A DNA stretch of 64,000 nt from Halobacterium noricense (GTDB taxonomy: Archaea > Halobacteriota > Halobacteria > Halobacteriales > Halobacteriaceae), in the NCBI RefSeq assembly GCF_021233435.1, contig NZ_CP089468.1, forward strand, positions 62,001 through 126,000, given 5' to 3'. The notes below the pieces were generated by a model. The model had not been told where the DNA came from and did no database searches. It saw only the letters and a program-made list of their open reading frames with translations. Below are positions 28,648-37,307 of this stretch, piece after piece; positions within the stretch are counted from its first letter, which is position 1; each line of letters opens with the position of its first letter. Made by a program: the position numbers and the translations under genes.

Positions 28648-29991
28648 ATGCGGCACCAGAGGCACACACTACTGGTCGCCGCGCTCGTCGTTGCGGTCAT
28701 CGCTGCGGTTCCGGGTGGAGCGGTGGCTGCCGACGGCTTGAGCGTGAGCGGCGACCAAGCGGACGACGGCACCGTCACGGTGACGGTCGCCGAGAACAAC
28801 ACCACGGTGGCGAACGCGTCCGTCACCGTCGAAGCACTGAACAACTCCTCGTACGTCGGCGAGGGCAACTACACGACCGACGAGAACGGCACGGTGACGC
28901 TGTCGGCGCCCGAGCAGAACGTCTCCGTCTCGGTGACGGCGACCGCCGACAACACCACGGCGGAGACGACGCTGGACCTCGTCGCACCGACCGACGACAG
29001 TAGCAACATCTCCGTGAACGTCACGCAGGCCGACGACGGCAACGCGACGGTCAGCGTGACGAACGCCAGTGGCGCTGGCGTCGCCAACGCGTCCGTGTCC
29101 GTGAGCGAAGCGGGCAACGTGACGTACGACGGCACGGGCAACTACACGACTGGCGAGAACGGCACCGTCAGTCTGCCCGCGCCCGAACAGAACGCCACCG
29201 TCGACGTCGTCGCGGAAGCCGACAACGCCACGGCAGAGACGACGGTCGACCTCGTCGCGCCGACCGACGACGCGGCCGAGCTGTCCGTCGGCGTCTCGCA
29301 GAGCGAGGACGGCTCCGCGACCGTCTCCGTGACGAACGCCAGCGGCGACGGCGTCGCCAACGCGTCGGTCACCGTCGAAGCGCTGGACAACGTTTCGTAC
29401 GCCGGCGAAGGCGACTACACGACCGACGAGAGCGGTACCGTCGGCCTGCCGGCGCCCGAGCAGAACGTCACCGTCGACGTGGTCGCGGAAGCGAACAACG
29501 TGACAGCGGAGACGACGGCGACGCTCACCGTGAGCGACGACGGCAACGCCACGGAGTCGTTCGGCGAGCGCGTCTCCGCGTTCGTCGCGGCCCTTCAGGC
29601 CGAGGGCAACATGAGCGGACAGGAAGTCGCGGCGTTCGTGGTCGACAACAATCCGGGCGCGGACAACCGTCCGGACCACGTCGACCCCGGACCGAAAGAC
29701 GACGATAGCGAGGAAGACGAGAGCGAAGAGTCCGAGGAAGACGAGAGCGAAGAGTCCGAGGAAGACGAGAGCGACGAGGCCAACGGCAACGGTCACGGTG
29801 CCGACGGCAACAACGGCAACGGGAACGACGCCGGCGCGGACGCCACGAACGGTGGTAACGGAAACAACGGGAGCGACAATCCCGGAAACGGCCCGAGTGC
29901 GGACGACGATAGCGGCGGTCCCGGAAACGGCAACGGGAACGCCGGCGGCAACGACAACCCCGGCAACGGCAATCCCGGAAACGGAAACTGA
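28648..29991 (+). CDS. Secreted repeat-containing surface protein
   Basis: 447 aa. Basic start plus hydrophobic signal peptide (about residues 5-28, ending AVAADG). Three similar beta-rich repeats of about 80-95 residues, each with a YxGxGxYTTxExGTV hairpin, an APEQN turn and LDLVAPTDD-like linkers. Many N-x-S/T sequons. Then an acidic Ser/Glu/Asp run (DNA 29700-29780, a repeated 'SEEDE') and a Gly/Asn-rich tail. No C-terminal sorting motif or anchor is visible. CGCTTATTCG lies about 30 bp before the ATG. Function unknown. Confidence 0.75.
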   Translation: MRHQRHTLLVAALVVAVIAAVPGGAVAADGLSVSGDQADDGTVTVTVAENNTTVANASVTVEALNNSSYVGEGNYTTDENGTVTLSAPEQNVSVSVTATADNTTAETTLDLVAPTDDSSNISVNVTQADDGNATVSVTNASGAGVANASVSVSEAGNVTYDGTGNYTTGENGTVSLPAPEQNATVDVVAEADNATAETTVDLVAPTDDAAELSVGVSQSEDGSATVSVTNASGDGVANASVTVEALDNVSYAGEGDYTTDESGTVGLPAPEQNVTVDVVAEANNVTAETTATLTVSDDGNATESFGERVSAFVAALQAEGNMSGQEVAAFVVDNNPGADNRPDHVDPGPKDDDSEEDESEESEEDESEESEEDESDEANGNGHGADGNNGNGNDAGADATNGGNGNNGSDNPGNGPSADDDSGGPGNGNGNAGGNDNPGNGNPGNGN

Positions 29992-30293
29992 GCGCCGGAA
30001 CGGCTTCGAATCCGAATAAGTCAGTTCCCGGCCAACGAACTTTTTCAGTACCCGTCCGAGGTATCCAACGCAGGCCAGACGGCCTGCGGCACCCACTGTC
30101 GACGGCGTCAGCACCCCCTCGCTGGGCGGCCACGAGGTGTGAGTCGAGCACGTGGCGTCCCGGCCGCCCGCGAGGATTCCCGTTCGGGCGACGGACGGCA
30201 GCAACCCCGCCACCATCGGACACGCGCCCGCCGTCCCGCCCGTTTTCTCCGCGGCTTCGGTAGGGTTTTGAATCCAGTCGCCGTCCACACCGT
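29992..30293. other. Structured noncoding region upstream of ahcY
   Basis: 302 bp without a supportable gene. CGCAGGCC-AGAC-GGCCTGCG is a perfect hairpin near 30069-30088. GGGCGG-CCACG (near 30135) pairs with CGTGG...CCGCCC (near 30160-30180), forming a bulged stem. AGGGTTTTGAATCC about 30 bp before the ahcY ATG looks like its TATA box, which would leave these structures upstream of the transcript start. Confidence 0.45.
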
Positions 30294-31577
30294 ATGACAA
30301 CTGCGTCGTCGATTAGCGAGCAACTCGACGAGATCGGGTCCGCTCGCGACGCCGGCCGGAAGAAGATCGACTGGGCGTTCGAACACATGCCGATTCTCTC
30401 CTCGCTGCGCGCGGACTTCCAGGAGAACGAACCGCTCGCGGGCGAGACCGTCGGGATGGCGCTGCACGTCGAAGCGAAGACCGCGGCGCTCGTCGAGACG
30501 ATGGCGGACGCCGGCGCGGAAGTCGCGATCACGGGCTGCAACCCGCTGTCGACCCACGACGACGTCTCCGCGGCGCTCGACGCCCACCCCTCGATTACGA
30601 GCTACGCCAAGCACGGCGTCGGCGACACCGAGTACTACGAGGCCATCGACGCCGTCCTCGACCACGAGCCAACCGTCACGGTCGACGACGGCGGCGACCT
30701 CGTCTTCCGCGTGCACGAGCACCACCCCGAGCTCATCGACACCATCGTCGGCGGCACCGAGGAGACCACCACGGGCGTCCACCGCCTCCGCGCGATGGAC
30801 GACGACGACGCGCTCGAGTACCCCGTCATCGCCGTCAACGACACGCCGATGAAACGCCTCTTCGACAACGTCCACGGCACCGGCGAGTCCTCGCTGGCCT
30901 CCATTGCCATGACCACGAACCTCTCGTGGGCCGGCAAGGACGTCGTCGTCGCGGGCTACGGGCAGTGCGGCCGCGGCGTCGCGAAGAAGGCCAGCGGCCA
31001 GAACGCGAACGTCATCGTCACCGAAATCGACCCGCGGCGCGCGCTCGAAGCCCACATGGAGGGCTACGACGTCATGTCGATGAGCGAGGCCGCCGAAGTC
31101 GGGGACGTCTTCATCACCACCACCGGGAATCGCGACGTCATCGTCGAGGACCACTTCGAGCAGATGCAGGACGGCGTCGTGCTTGCCAACGCCGGCCACT
31201 TCGACATCGAAATCGACCTCGAAGCCCTCCGCGACCTCGCCGCCAGCGAGCAGGAAGTCCGGGACGGCGTCCGCGAGTACGAACTCCCCTCCGGCAAGCG
31301 CATCAACGTGCTCGCCGAAGGCCGCCTCGTCAACCTCGCGACCCCCGTCAGCCTCGGCCACCCCGTCGAAGTCATGGACCAGTCCTTCGGCGTGCAGGCC
31401 GTCTCCATCCGCGAACTCGTCCAGAACGCCGACGACTACGACGCCGGCGTCCACGAAGTCCCCGACCACCTCGACCGCAAACTCGCGGAAATCAAACTCA
31501 ACGCCGAAGGCGTCGACCTCGACACTCTCAGCGAAGAACAGGAAGAGTACATGACCTCCTGGCAGCACGGGACGTAG
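30294..31577 (+). CDS. ahcY: Adenosylhomocysteinase
   Basis: 427-aa NAD-dependent SAH hydrolase; clears the methyltransferase product SAH. Seen: HVEAKTAALVET, ITGCNPLSTHDDV, the NAD loop VAGYGQCGRGVAKKA, TTTGNRDVI and the C-terminal GHPVEVMDQSFGVQA. ATG 30294 with a TATA-like TTTTGAAT upstream. Its stop is followed within 3 nt by element E3. Confidence 0.96.
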   Translation: MTTASSISEQLDEIGSARDAGRKKIDWAFEHMPILSSLRADFQENEPLAGETVGMALHVEAKTAALVETMADAGAEVAITGCNPLSTHDDVSAALDAHPSITSYAKHGVGDTEYYEAIDAVLDHEPTVTVDDGGDLVFRVHEHHPELIDTIVGGTEETTTGVHRLRAMDDDDALEYPVIAVNDTPMKRLFDNVHGTGESSLASIAMTTNLSWAGKDVVVAGYGQCGRGVAKKASGQNANVIVTEIDPRRALEAHMEGYDVMSMSEAAEVGDVFITTTGNRDVIVEDHFEQMQDGVVLANAGHFDIEIDLEALRDLAASEQEVRDGVREYELPSGKRINVLAEGRLVNLATPVSLGHPVEVMDQSFGVQAVSIRELVQNADDYDAGVHEVPDHLDRKLAEIKLNAEGVDLDTLSEEQEEYMTSWQHGT

Positions 31578-31810
31578 CGCACGCACTTTTTCCTGCGCTC
31601 GCGGCCTCCGGCCGCTCGTCTGCTCACGGGCGCGGAGCGCCCGTTCGCACGGCCAGCGAGACCTTCGGTCTCGCTCGGCTTGCAAAAACTTGCGGAAAAA
31701 GCACTCCTCGCTCCAGCGCGCCTTCGGCGCTTAGTCGCTCGTCGGCCTCCACTCGTTCGCTGCGCTCACTCGTGGAGTGAACCGCGAGCGCCTGCGGCGC
31801 TCGCGGATGC
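31578..31810 (+). repeat. Hairpin mosaic element E3 (downstream of ahcY)
   Basis: Begins CGCACGCACTTTTT right after the stop. Triplet-loop hairpins in order: GCGGCC-TCC-GGCCGC, CGGGCGC-GGA-GCGCCCG, GCGAGACC-TTC-GGTCTCGC, then the CAAAAACTTGCGGAAAAAGC border, GCGCC-TTC-GGCGC, and GAGCGCC-TGC-GGCGCTC ending GGATGC. Positions 31581-31704 match the reverse complement of 35971-36094 (E4) with one mismatch in 124 nt. Confidence 0.8.
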
Positions 31811-31825
31811 TGGCACGTCGGTCGG

Positions 31826-32249
31826 TCATCGTTCCATCAGCGTCGAGACGCGGGCGTTCTCCTTGAATTCGACGCCGCCCTCGGGGACGGTCAGCGGCAT
31901 TAGGCCGAGTTCTGTGGTGACGATGGAAGGGTGGTAGGCACCGTTCTCGCGGAGTTCGCGGCGAGTCTGGACGCGCAGCGGCGCGCCCTCGCGCAGCGAC
32001 TCGTTGAACTCGATTAGGTACGTGCCGGCCTTCAGCGTCCACCACTCGTACTCGTCGTCGGCGTCGCGGAGCGCGGACGCGAGCGGGCGGAGGTCCGCGT
32101 CGGCGAACTCGTCGCCGCCCGAAGTCGAGGTGGCCGCGCTCGGCGACCTCGTAGACGTCAGCGACGGTCAAGTCGACGCCGTACTCGTGGACCTGGGTCT
32201 CCTCGTGGATGATGCTGTCGACGCGGTCGACGATGTCCTCCCCGAGCAT
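31826..32249 (-). pseudogene. Frameshifted Dcd/dUTPase-like gene
   Basis: The N-terminus (YGVDLTVADVYEVAERGHL) and, in the next frame, the C-terminal part (GTYLIEFNESL, VQTRRELRENGAYHPS, KENARVSTL) resemble the haloarchaeal dCTP deaminase/dUTPase-like family. The frames meet at a G run (plus strand CCC at 32118-32120): removing one base restores about 140 codons ending in TGA at 31826-31828. Either a true recent pseudogene, a sequencing error or, less likely, recoding. Convergent with ahcY. Confidence 0.75.
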
Positions 32250-32359
32250 ACGAGGGGTGTGAAGCGCGGCCGTGAAACGATTGATGCAGGTGCGTGGCGC
32301 AAGCCTCCTATCCCCCGACTGCGTAGCGGCGTGTATGACAGCGGGTACGGGGCACGGCC

Positions 32360-32854
32360 ATGTCTAACTCGAACGCGAAGGGCAACAGGCGCGAGCGCGA
32401 GCTCGTGAACGCGTTCGACGAGCGCGGGTTCGCCGTGATGCGAGCGCCCGCCAGCGGTGCCGCGACGGAGCGCGAACTCCCGGACGTGCTCGCGGGCGAC
32501 GGCAGCGTCTTCTACGCCGTCGAAGCCAAGTCCAGCGCGGGCGACCCCATCTACCTCACGGGCGAGGAGGTCGAGGCGCTGGTCTACTTCAGTCGGAACT
32601 TCGGCGCGAAACCCAAAATCGGCGTGCGCTTCGACCGCGAGGACTGGTACTTCTTCCACCCCGCGGACGTCTACCAGACCGACGGCGGGAACTACCGCGT
32701 GAAGAAGGAGACCGCCATCGAGGACGGAGAGACGTTCGACGACCTCCAGGGTAGCGACGAGGACGACGCGGAGGGCAACGATATCGAGGACGTGCTGCAC
32801 GCCGTCGAGCAGGGCGTGCTCACGCCCGAGGAAGCGGCGTCGATGCTCGACTAG
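32360..32854 (+). CDS. hjc: Holliday junction resolvase Hjc
   Basis: 164-aa archaeal resolvase. Catalytic pattern: N-terminal [10 protein letters not shown] (Glu), LPDVLAGD (Asp) and YAVEAKSS (E-x-K). A haloarchaeal acidic C-terminal extension ends in a short helix ([21 protein letters not shown]). ATG 32360. Stop in a CTAG shared with the SWIM gene. Confidence 0.94.
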   Translation: MSNSNAKGNRRERELVNAFDERGFAVMRAPASGAATERELPDVLAGDGSVFYAVEAKSSAGDPIYLTGEEVEALVYFSRNFGAKPKIGVRFDREDWYFFHPADVYQTDGGNYRVKKETAIEDGETFDDLQGSDEDDAEGNDIEDVLHAVEQGVLTPEEAASMLD

Positions 32855-33453
32855 TCGCGGCGTTCGAGGCGGCCGCGCGGGAACGAGTACCGGCGGAGAT
32901 CCTGCGGCGAGATGTCCTCGGGGGAGACGCCGCGCTCCAGCGGGTAGAGCACGTCGACGACGCGGTCGTCGGCGTCGTAGTCGCGGTTCGAGTGGTGGTC
33001 GGCGACCGACCAGCCGCGCTCCGGGATGCGGACGTCGCTCGCGCGGTCGTCCGTGGATTCGACGACGACCACGAGCTTGCCGGTCTCGCGGTCGACGACG
33101 CTCTCGCCGGGGTCGAGCGTACAGTCCTCGCAGTAGACGGGGTCGGTGGCCTCACGGTCGACGAACAGGTCGTCGCCGCAGGCTGCACACGTCGCGTCGC
33201 GCTCGCCGGGTGCGGGGACTTCACCGAGCGTGACGTCGATGGCGACGCGGCGCAGATGCTTGCAGCGGACGCCCCGGAACTGGTGGTCAGGACACGCACA
33301 CTCCCCGGCGTCGAGGTCGACGTCGTAGACGTTGTCAGACGGCGACCGAACCTCGTAGGTGCCGTCGCCGAGCGCAGTCACGCGCAGGTCCTCGCGGCGG
33401 GCGCGGCGGCTCCGGTCGTCGGGCGGCTGTCGGGACTTCGTGGAGGGAGCCAT
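32851..33453 (-). CDS. SWIM zinc-finger protein
   Basis: 200 aa. SWIM motif [18 protein letters not shown] (CxC...CxH, about residues 52-69), followed by a CAAC...CEDC zinc ribbon (about 89-110), then an acidic C-terminus with [18 protein letters not shown] domains bind DNA or proteins. Convergent with hjc, but a functional link is unproven. Confidence 0.8.
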   Translation of the reverse strand: MAPSTKSRQPPDDRSRRARREDLRVTALGDGTYEVRSPSDNVYDVDLDAGECACPDHQFRGVRCKHLRRVAIDVTLGEVPAPGERDATCAACGDDLFVDREATDPVYCEDCTLDPGESVVDRETGKLVVVVESTDDRASDVRIPERGWSVADHHSNRDYDADDRVVDVLYPLERGVSPEDISPQDLRRYSFPRGRLERRD

Positions 33454-33630
33454 ACCACAGTATGGGTGCTGGAGACGCGTGAACCCCGCAAAATCGGGGT
33501 GGCTATACGACTCCGGGCCCTACTAGCTCGGACGACGAATCGCCGGCCGTCGGCGGGGCTGTCGGCCGCGAGTCGCGGCTGGCGTGACGGCTTCGAAGCG
33601 CTTTTGCCCGGGCCGACGAAATCTCGAAGT

Positions 33631-33831
33631 ATGTCCGAAGGGCCCGACGCCCGCCTCGAAGCGGGTATCGCCATCCTGTCTACTCTCGTCTTCATCGCCA
33701 TCCTCGTGGCCGCCGGCACGATGAGCGAGGGGTTCGGTGAGACGGGCGCCTACGGCGTCGTCGCTGCCGTCGTCGTCTTCATTCTCGTGATGGCCGGCGT
33801 CGGCTACTGGCTCTCCGGGAAGCAGGAGTAG
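33631..33831 (+). CDS. Small two-TM membrane protein
   Basis: 66 aa: acidic N-terminus, TM segment about 13-29, a short Gly/Glu loop (TMSEGFGETGAYG), TM segment about 43-60, SGKQE tail. ATG 33631. Convergent with priL, 8 bp between stops. Function unknown. Confidence 0.65.
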   Translation: MSEGPDARLEAGIAILSTLVFIAILVAAGTMSEGFGETGAYGVVAAVVVFILVMAGVGYWLSGKQE

Positions 33832-33839
33832 AACAGCGG

Positions 33840-34931
33840 TCAGGCTTCGGCGTCGTCCGCTTCGGCGTCCTCGTTCTCGCGCTCGCGCCAGTCCTCTAAG
33901 TCATCGTCGTCCTCGTCGTCGAGTTTCGCCTCGTAGTACGACAGCGGGTGATTGATGGCGTCGCAGAGGTCGTCGGGGTTCACGCAGTCCCCGTAGGCCT
34001 TCATCGTCGCACACGACGGTGCCGTGTACTCCGTGGGGCTGGACTCGCCGCGGATGTGGTCGGTCTGATAGCGGGTCATCTCCTCGCCGAACCCCGGATT
34101 CACTTTGTAGATGTCGACGATTTCGTCGGTCGTCAGCCCGATGTTCGCGAGGAACGTCGTGATGGCGAAGCGGCTGTGGTGTGGGAGGTGTTCGCCGCGC
34201 TGCACTTGGTCGAGGAGGTGCTGCATGCACGGTGGGAACAGTTCCGGGACGACCGTGTCGATTTCGCGCGTGAGGTCCATCTCCGAGAGCACGTCCCGTA
34301 CGGCGGCCTCCGGGCCTTCGAGGGCGTCGGCGACCTCGTCGGGGACGTTCAACGGCAGGCCCTCGGCGACCCGGTCCCGGACGGCTTCGCGGAGGAGCGT
34401 GTCGAGTTCAGGCTCGCTGACGGGGACGCGGCCGTCGTCGAGGGCGCGGTTGACGAGCCGCCACTTGTCCGGGCGCAGCGACGACGACAGCAGGAGGTAC
34501 GTCGGCACGTCCACGTCGTAGCCGTCCTGGGTGGCGTGGACGTGGCTCGTCAGGTCGAATTCCCGGAGGAGGTCGTCTCGGGAGAGACTGCCGTCGTCGC
34601 CGACGCTCTTGAACTCCGAGTCGTCGGTCTCGTCGGCGGTGAAGCGCTCGTAGGCGGCGTTGGCTTCGGCGTCGGCGTACTTCCGCACGAGTACGTGTTC
34701 GTCGACGACGGAGACGAGCACGCGCGCCACGGGGTAGGAGAGCAGTTCCACGCGGTCCGAGCGCGCGCGCTCGCCGACCTCGCCGTTCGTGAGCGAGCCG
34801 ACGACGCGTTCGCGGGCGCGCTCGACGACCGCGTCGTCCTCGGCGACGACCGCCGCGAGGTCCACCCCGGCCTCCTGGACCGCCTGCCGGGATTCGCCGA
34901 GGAACGGGTAGCGAGCGTGGCGCGCGTTCAT
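33840..34931 (-). CDS. priL: DNA primase large subunit PriL
   Basis: 363-aa non-catalytic primase subunit with a C-terminal Fe-S domain. Four Cys are visible: PPCMQHL, then SCATMKAYGDCVNPDDLC. N-terminus MNARHARYPFLG. The acidic tail is haloarchaeal. ATG 34931; the long upstream frame is antisense to asd. The catalytic subunit gene is not in this window. Confidence 0.94.
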   Translation of the reverse strand: MNARHARYPFLGESRQAVQEAGVDLAAVVAEDDAVVERARERVVGSLTNGEVGERARSDRVELLSYPVARVLVSVVDEHVLVRKYADAEANAAYERFTADETDDSEFKSVGDDGSLSRDDLLREFDLTSHVHATQDGYDVDVPTYLLLSSSLRPDKWRLVNRALDDGRVPVSEPELDTLLREAVRDRVAEGLPLNVPDEVADALEGPEAAVRDVLSEMDLTREIDTVVPELFPPCMQHLLDQVQRGEHLPHHSRFAITTFLANIGLTTDEIVDIYKVNPGFGEEMTRYQTDHIRGESSPTEYTAPSCATMKAYGDCVNPDDLCDAINHPLSYYEAKLDDEDDDDLEDWRERENEDAEADDAEA

Positions 34932-35030
34932 CGACTCCTTTCTTGCGAGCGGACGCCGATAAACACCCCGGCTCGGACCTGCCCCAGCAGCGACCGAAGG
35001 GCTATCGGTGACGGACGGCCAAGGACGGGT

Positions 35031-35639
35031 ATGTTCGCGCGTGGCCCGTGGAAGTGGACGTACGCCCTGCCGGCGGCGGTTGCCGGCGCAGCGCTGTTGT
35101 TCGTGTCGTCGCTGTGGGGCGTCGCGGCGCTCGCGCTCTCGGGGTTCGTCGCGTGGTTCCACCGCGACCCCGAACGCACGCCCGACGGTCAGGGCGTCGT
35201 CACGCCCGCGGACGGCAAGGTGTCGGTGATTCGGGAGGCCGACGACGGCCGCCTCCGCGTGGGCGTGTTCATGAACGTCCACGACGTGCACGTGAACCGC
35301 GCGCCGCTCTCCGGCACGGTCGAAGCCGTCGACCACCGCGCGGGCGGCCACCGCCCCGCCTTCGACAAGGAATCGGAACACAACGAGCGCGTCCGCGTCA
35401 CGTGCGACGACTACGAAGTCGTCCTCATCGCGGGTGCGTTCGCTCGTCGCATCCACCCCTACGTCGAACCCGGGGACGAACTCGCGCGCGGCGACCGCAT
35501 CAGTCACATCTCCTTCGGCAGCCGCGCGGACGTGATTCTCCCCCCGGAGTACGACCGCGACGATCTCCGAGTCGAGAAGGGCGAGAAAGTCAGTGCAGGC
35601 GAAACGGTGGTGGCGCGCCGGTCGCCCGACCAAGAATAG
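35031..35639 (+). CDS. asd: Archaetidylserine decarboxylase
   Basis: 202-aa PSD-like proenzyme that makes archaetidylethanolamine from archaetidylserine. Two hydrophobic segments near the N-terminus, VVTPADGKV, FMNVHDVHVNRAP and the self-cleavage region HISFGSRADVILP (pyruvoyl Ser). In Haloferax this enzyme (PssD) is needed for archaeosortase-dependent lipid attachment of surface proteins. The partner synthase is not adjacent here. Confidence 0.92.
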   Translation: MFARGPWKWTYALPAAVAGAALLFVSSLWGVAALALSGFVAWFHRDPERTPDGQGVVTPADGKVSVIREADDGRLRVGVFMNVHDVHVNRAPLSGTVEAVDHRAGGHRPAFDKESEHNERVRVTCDDYEVVLIAGAFARRIHPYVEPGDELARGDRISHISFGSRADVILPPEYDRDDLRVEKGEKVSAGETVVARRSPDQE

Positions 35640-35696
35640 GACGAAGGCAGAACGAATGCCACCACTATTTTGACAGATACACGACGACTCTGCGGT

Positions 35697-35819
35697 ATGT
35701 CCATGAGCAAGTCGTCCATGGGCGGCGGAACGGGCCTCACGACACTCATCGGCTACCTGCTGTTCCTCGCGGCGCTGGGCGTCGCGCTCGTCGCGACCTA
35801 CCTGACGCTGACGCCGTGA
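35697..35819 (+). CDS. Small single-TM protein
   Basis: 40 aa: Ser/Met/Gly-rich start (MSMSKSSMGGGTG) and one TM helix (about 14-36) ending TLTP. CTATTTTGAC about 30 bp upstream supports the ATG at 35697. Not recognised; likely a membrane micropeptide. Confidence 0.65.
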   Translation: MSMSKSSMGGGTGLTTLIGYLLFLAALGVALVATYLTLTP

Positions 35820-35859
35820 CCCGCTGCTGAGCGTGCCGCCGAGCGGGAGAATCGAGCTA

Positions 35860-36095
35860 GCATCCGCGAGCCGAGTGGTCTGAAAGACCCGAGGCGAGCG
35901 GTTCACTCGCGGCGAAGCCGCAAGGCCGACGACCGACTAACGCGCCCTGCGGGCGCGGCTGGAGGGAGAAGTGCTTTTTCCGCAAGTTTTTGCAAGCCGA
36001 GCGAGACCGAAGGTCTCGCTGGCCGTGCGAACGGGCGCTCCGCGCCCGTGAGCAGACGAGCGGCCGGAGGCCGCGAGCGCTGGAAAAAGTGCGTC
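35860..36095 (-). repeat. Hairpin mosaic element E4 (downstream of orc/cdc6)
   Basis: On the minus strand it starts ACGCACTTTTTCC 1 nt after the orc stop. It holds GCGGCC-TCC-GGCCGC, CGGGCGC-GGA-GCGCCCG, GCGAGACC-TTC-GGTCTCGC, the CTTGCGGAAAAAGCAC border, CGCGCC-CGC-AGGGCGCG, a GCGGC-TTC-GCCGC hairpin, and ends GGATGC. 35971-36094 is the near-identical partner of E3. Confidence 0.8.
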
Positions 36096-37220
36096 TTAGA
36101 GCTGCTCTTTGACGGCTTCGGGGTCGTGCGTGAGCCGGAGCGTCCGCGAGCGCCCGCGGCCGTCGAGTTGCTCGTACTCCGCGTCGATGAGTCCGAGCTT
36201 GTCGAGCTTGTTCACGATTTCCGTGTACCGCGTGTACCCCAGGTCGGTGCGGTCGTTGAAGGCGTCGTAGACGTCGCCGGCTTGTTCGCCGTCGCAGTCC
36301 GCGACCGTCTCCACGAGCGCGCGCTCGGTGTCGGAGAGCGCGCGCAGGCTCCGCGAGAGGTGGATGTTCTTGGCTTCCTCGGAGACCGCGTCCACGTCTT
36401 CCGGTTCGACGGTGGTGCTCGCGCGGGATTCGGCGTGGAGGCCCGCGCGCCGCAGCAAGTCGATGCCGACGCGGAGGTCGCCGGCCTCGTCCGTGAGTTC
36501 CGCGACGCGGTCCAGCACCGTCGTCGGCACCGCGTCGTCGCGGAAGCCGACGTCGACGCGATTCCGGAGGATGTCCGTGATTTCGCCCCGGCCGTACGAC
36601 GGGAAGTACGCCTCCTCGGGCCGGAACACCGACTGTACGCGGCCGTCGAGGTTCTCGATGACGTCCAAGTCGAGGTCCGAGGACACCAGGATGACGCCGA
36701 CCTTCGCGCCCGAGTGCGTCTCGTGGGCGCGCAGCAGCGAGTACAGCGTGTCGGAGGCCTCGTCCTCGTAGAAGAGGTAGTTCACGTCGTCGAGCGCCAC
36801 CACCAGCACTTCCTCGTCGTCGGCGATGCGCTCGGCGACCTGGCCGAACAGTTTCTTGAACGAAATCCCGGAGGAGGGCGGCTCGTAGTCGAAAATCTCC
36901 TCGAAGATGCGGGAGAACACCGCGTACCGCGTGGAGTCGACCTGGCAGTTCACGCGCACCGTGCGGACGCCGTGCTGGCCGCCGAGTTCGCCGAACAGCT
37001 TCTGGACCGCCGTCGTCTTCCCGGTGCCCGGCGGTCCCCGGACCATCACGTTCAGCGGCCGGTTGCCGCGGACGGCCGGGCGCAGCGCGTACTGCAGCGT
37101 CTGGAGTTGGGACTCGCGGTGCTGGAAGACCTCCGGGACGTAGTCGATCTCGAAGACGTGCTCGTCCCGGAACACGGACTCGTCCCAGCCCAGCATCCCC
37201 TCCTCGGGGTCGTCGCTCAT
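36096..37220 (-). CDS. Orc1/Cdc6 replication initiator-like AAA ATPase
   Basis: 374 aa. AAA+ core with GPPGTGKTT (near 64) and Walker B LVVALDDVNYL, sensor region GVILVSSDLD, and a C-terminal winged helix (DLGYTRYTEIVNKLDKLGLI). ATG 37220 has GGGTTAAGTGG about 28 bp upstream. No origin repeats (ORB) could be recognised next to it, so it may not mark an active origin. Confidence 0.9.
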   Translation of the reverse strand: MSDDPEEGMLGWDESVFRDEHVFEIDYVPEVFQHRESQLQTLQYALRPAVRGNRPLNVMVRGPPGTGKTTAVQKLFGELGGQHGVRTVRVNCQVDSTRYAVFSRIFEEIFDYEPPSSGISFKKLFGQVAERIADDEEVLVVALDDVNYLFYEDEASDTLYSLLRAHETHSGAKVGVILVSSDLDLDVIENLDGRVQSVFRPEEAYFPSYGRGEITDILRNRVDVGFRDDAVPTTVLDRVAELTDEAGDLRVGIDLLRRAGLHAESRASTTVEPEDVDAVSEEAKNIHLSRSLRALSDTERALVETVADCDGEQAGDVYDAFNDRTDLGYTRYTEIVNKLDKLGLIDAEYEQLDGRGRSRTLRLTHDPEAVKEQL

Positions 37221-37307
37221 CACTTTCACCACGCTCGCGAACCCACTTAACCCTTCGCCACAGAACCGGCATTCGCCGCCGAGAGCCGGCGACGCTCCGG
37301 ATTCGCG

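Noticed and set aside
29992-30293. SRP 7S RNA or RNase P RNA gene
   Set aside because: The length would suit 7S RNA, but the conserved helix 8 and RNase P core motifs are absent from both strands.
30060-30300. Minus-strand frame covering the ahcY upstream region
   Set aside because: Its ATG overlaps the ahcY start, it runs on antisense into the surface-protein gene, and no domain or separate promoter supports it.
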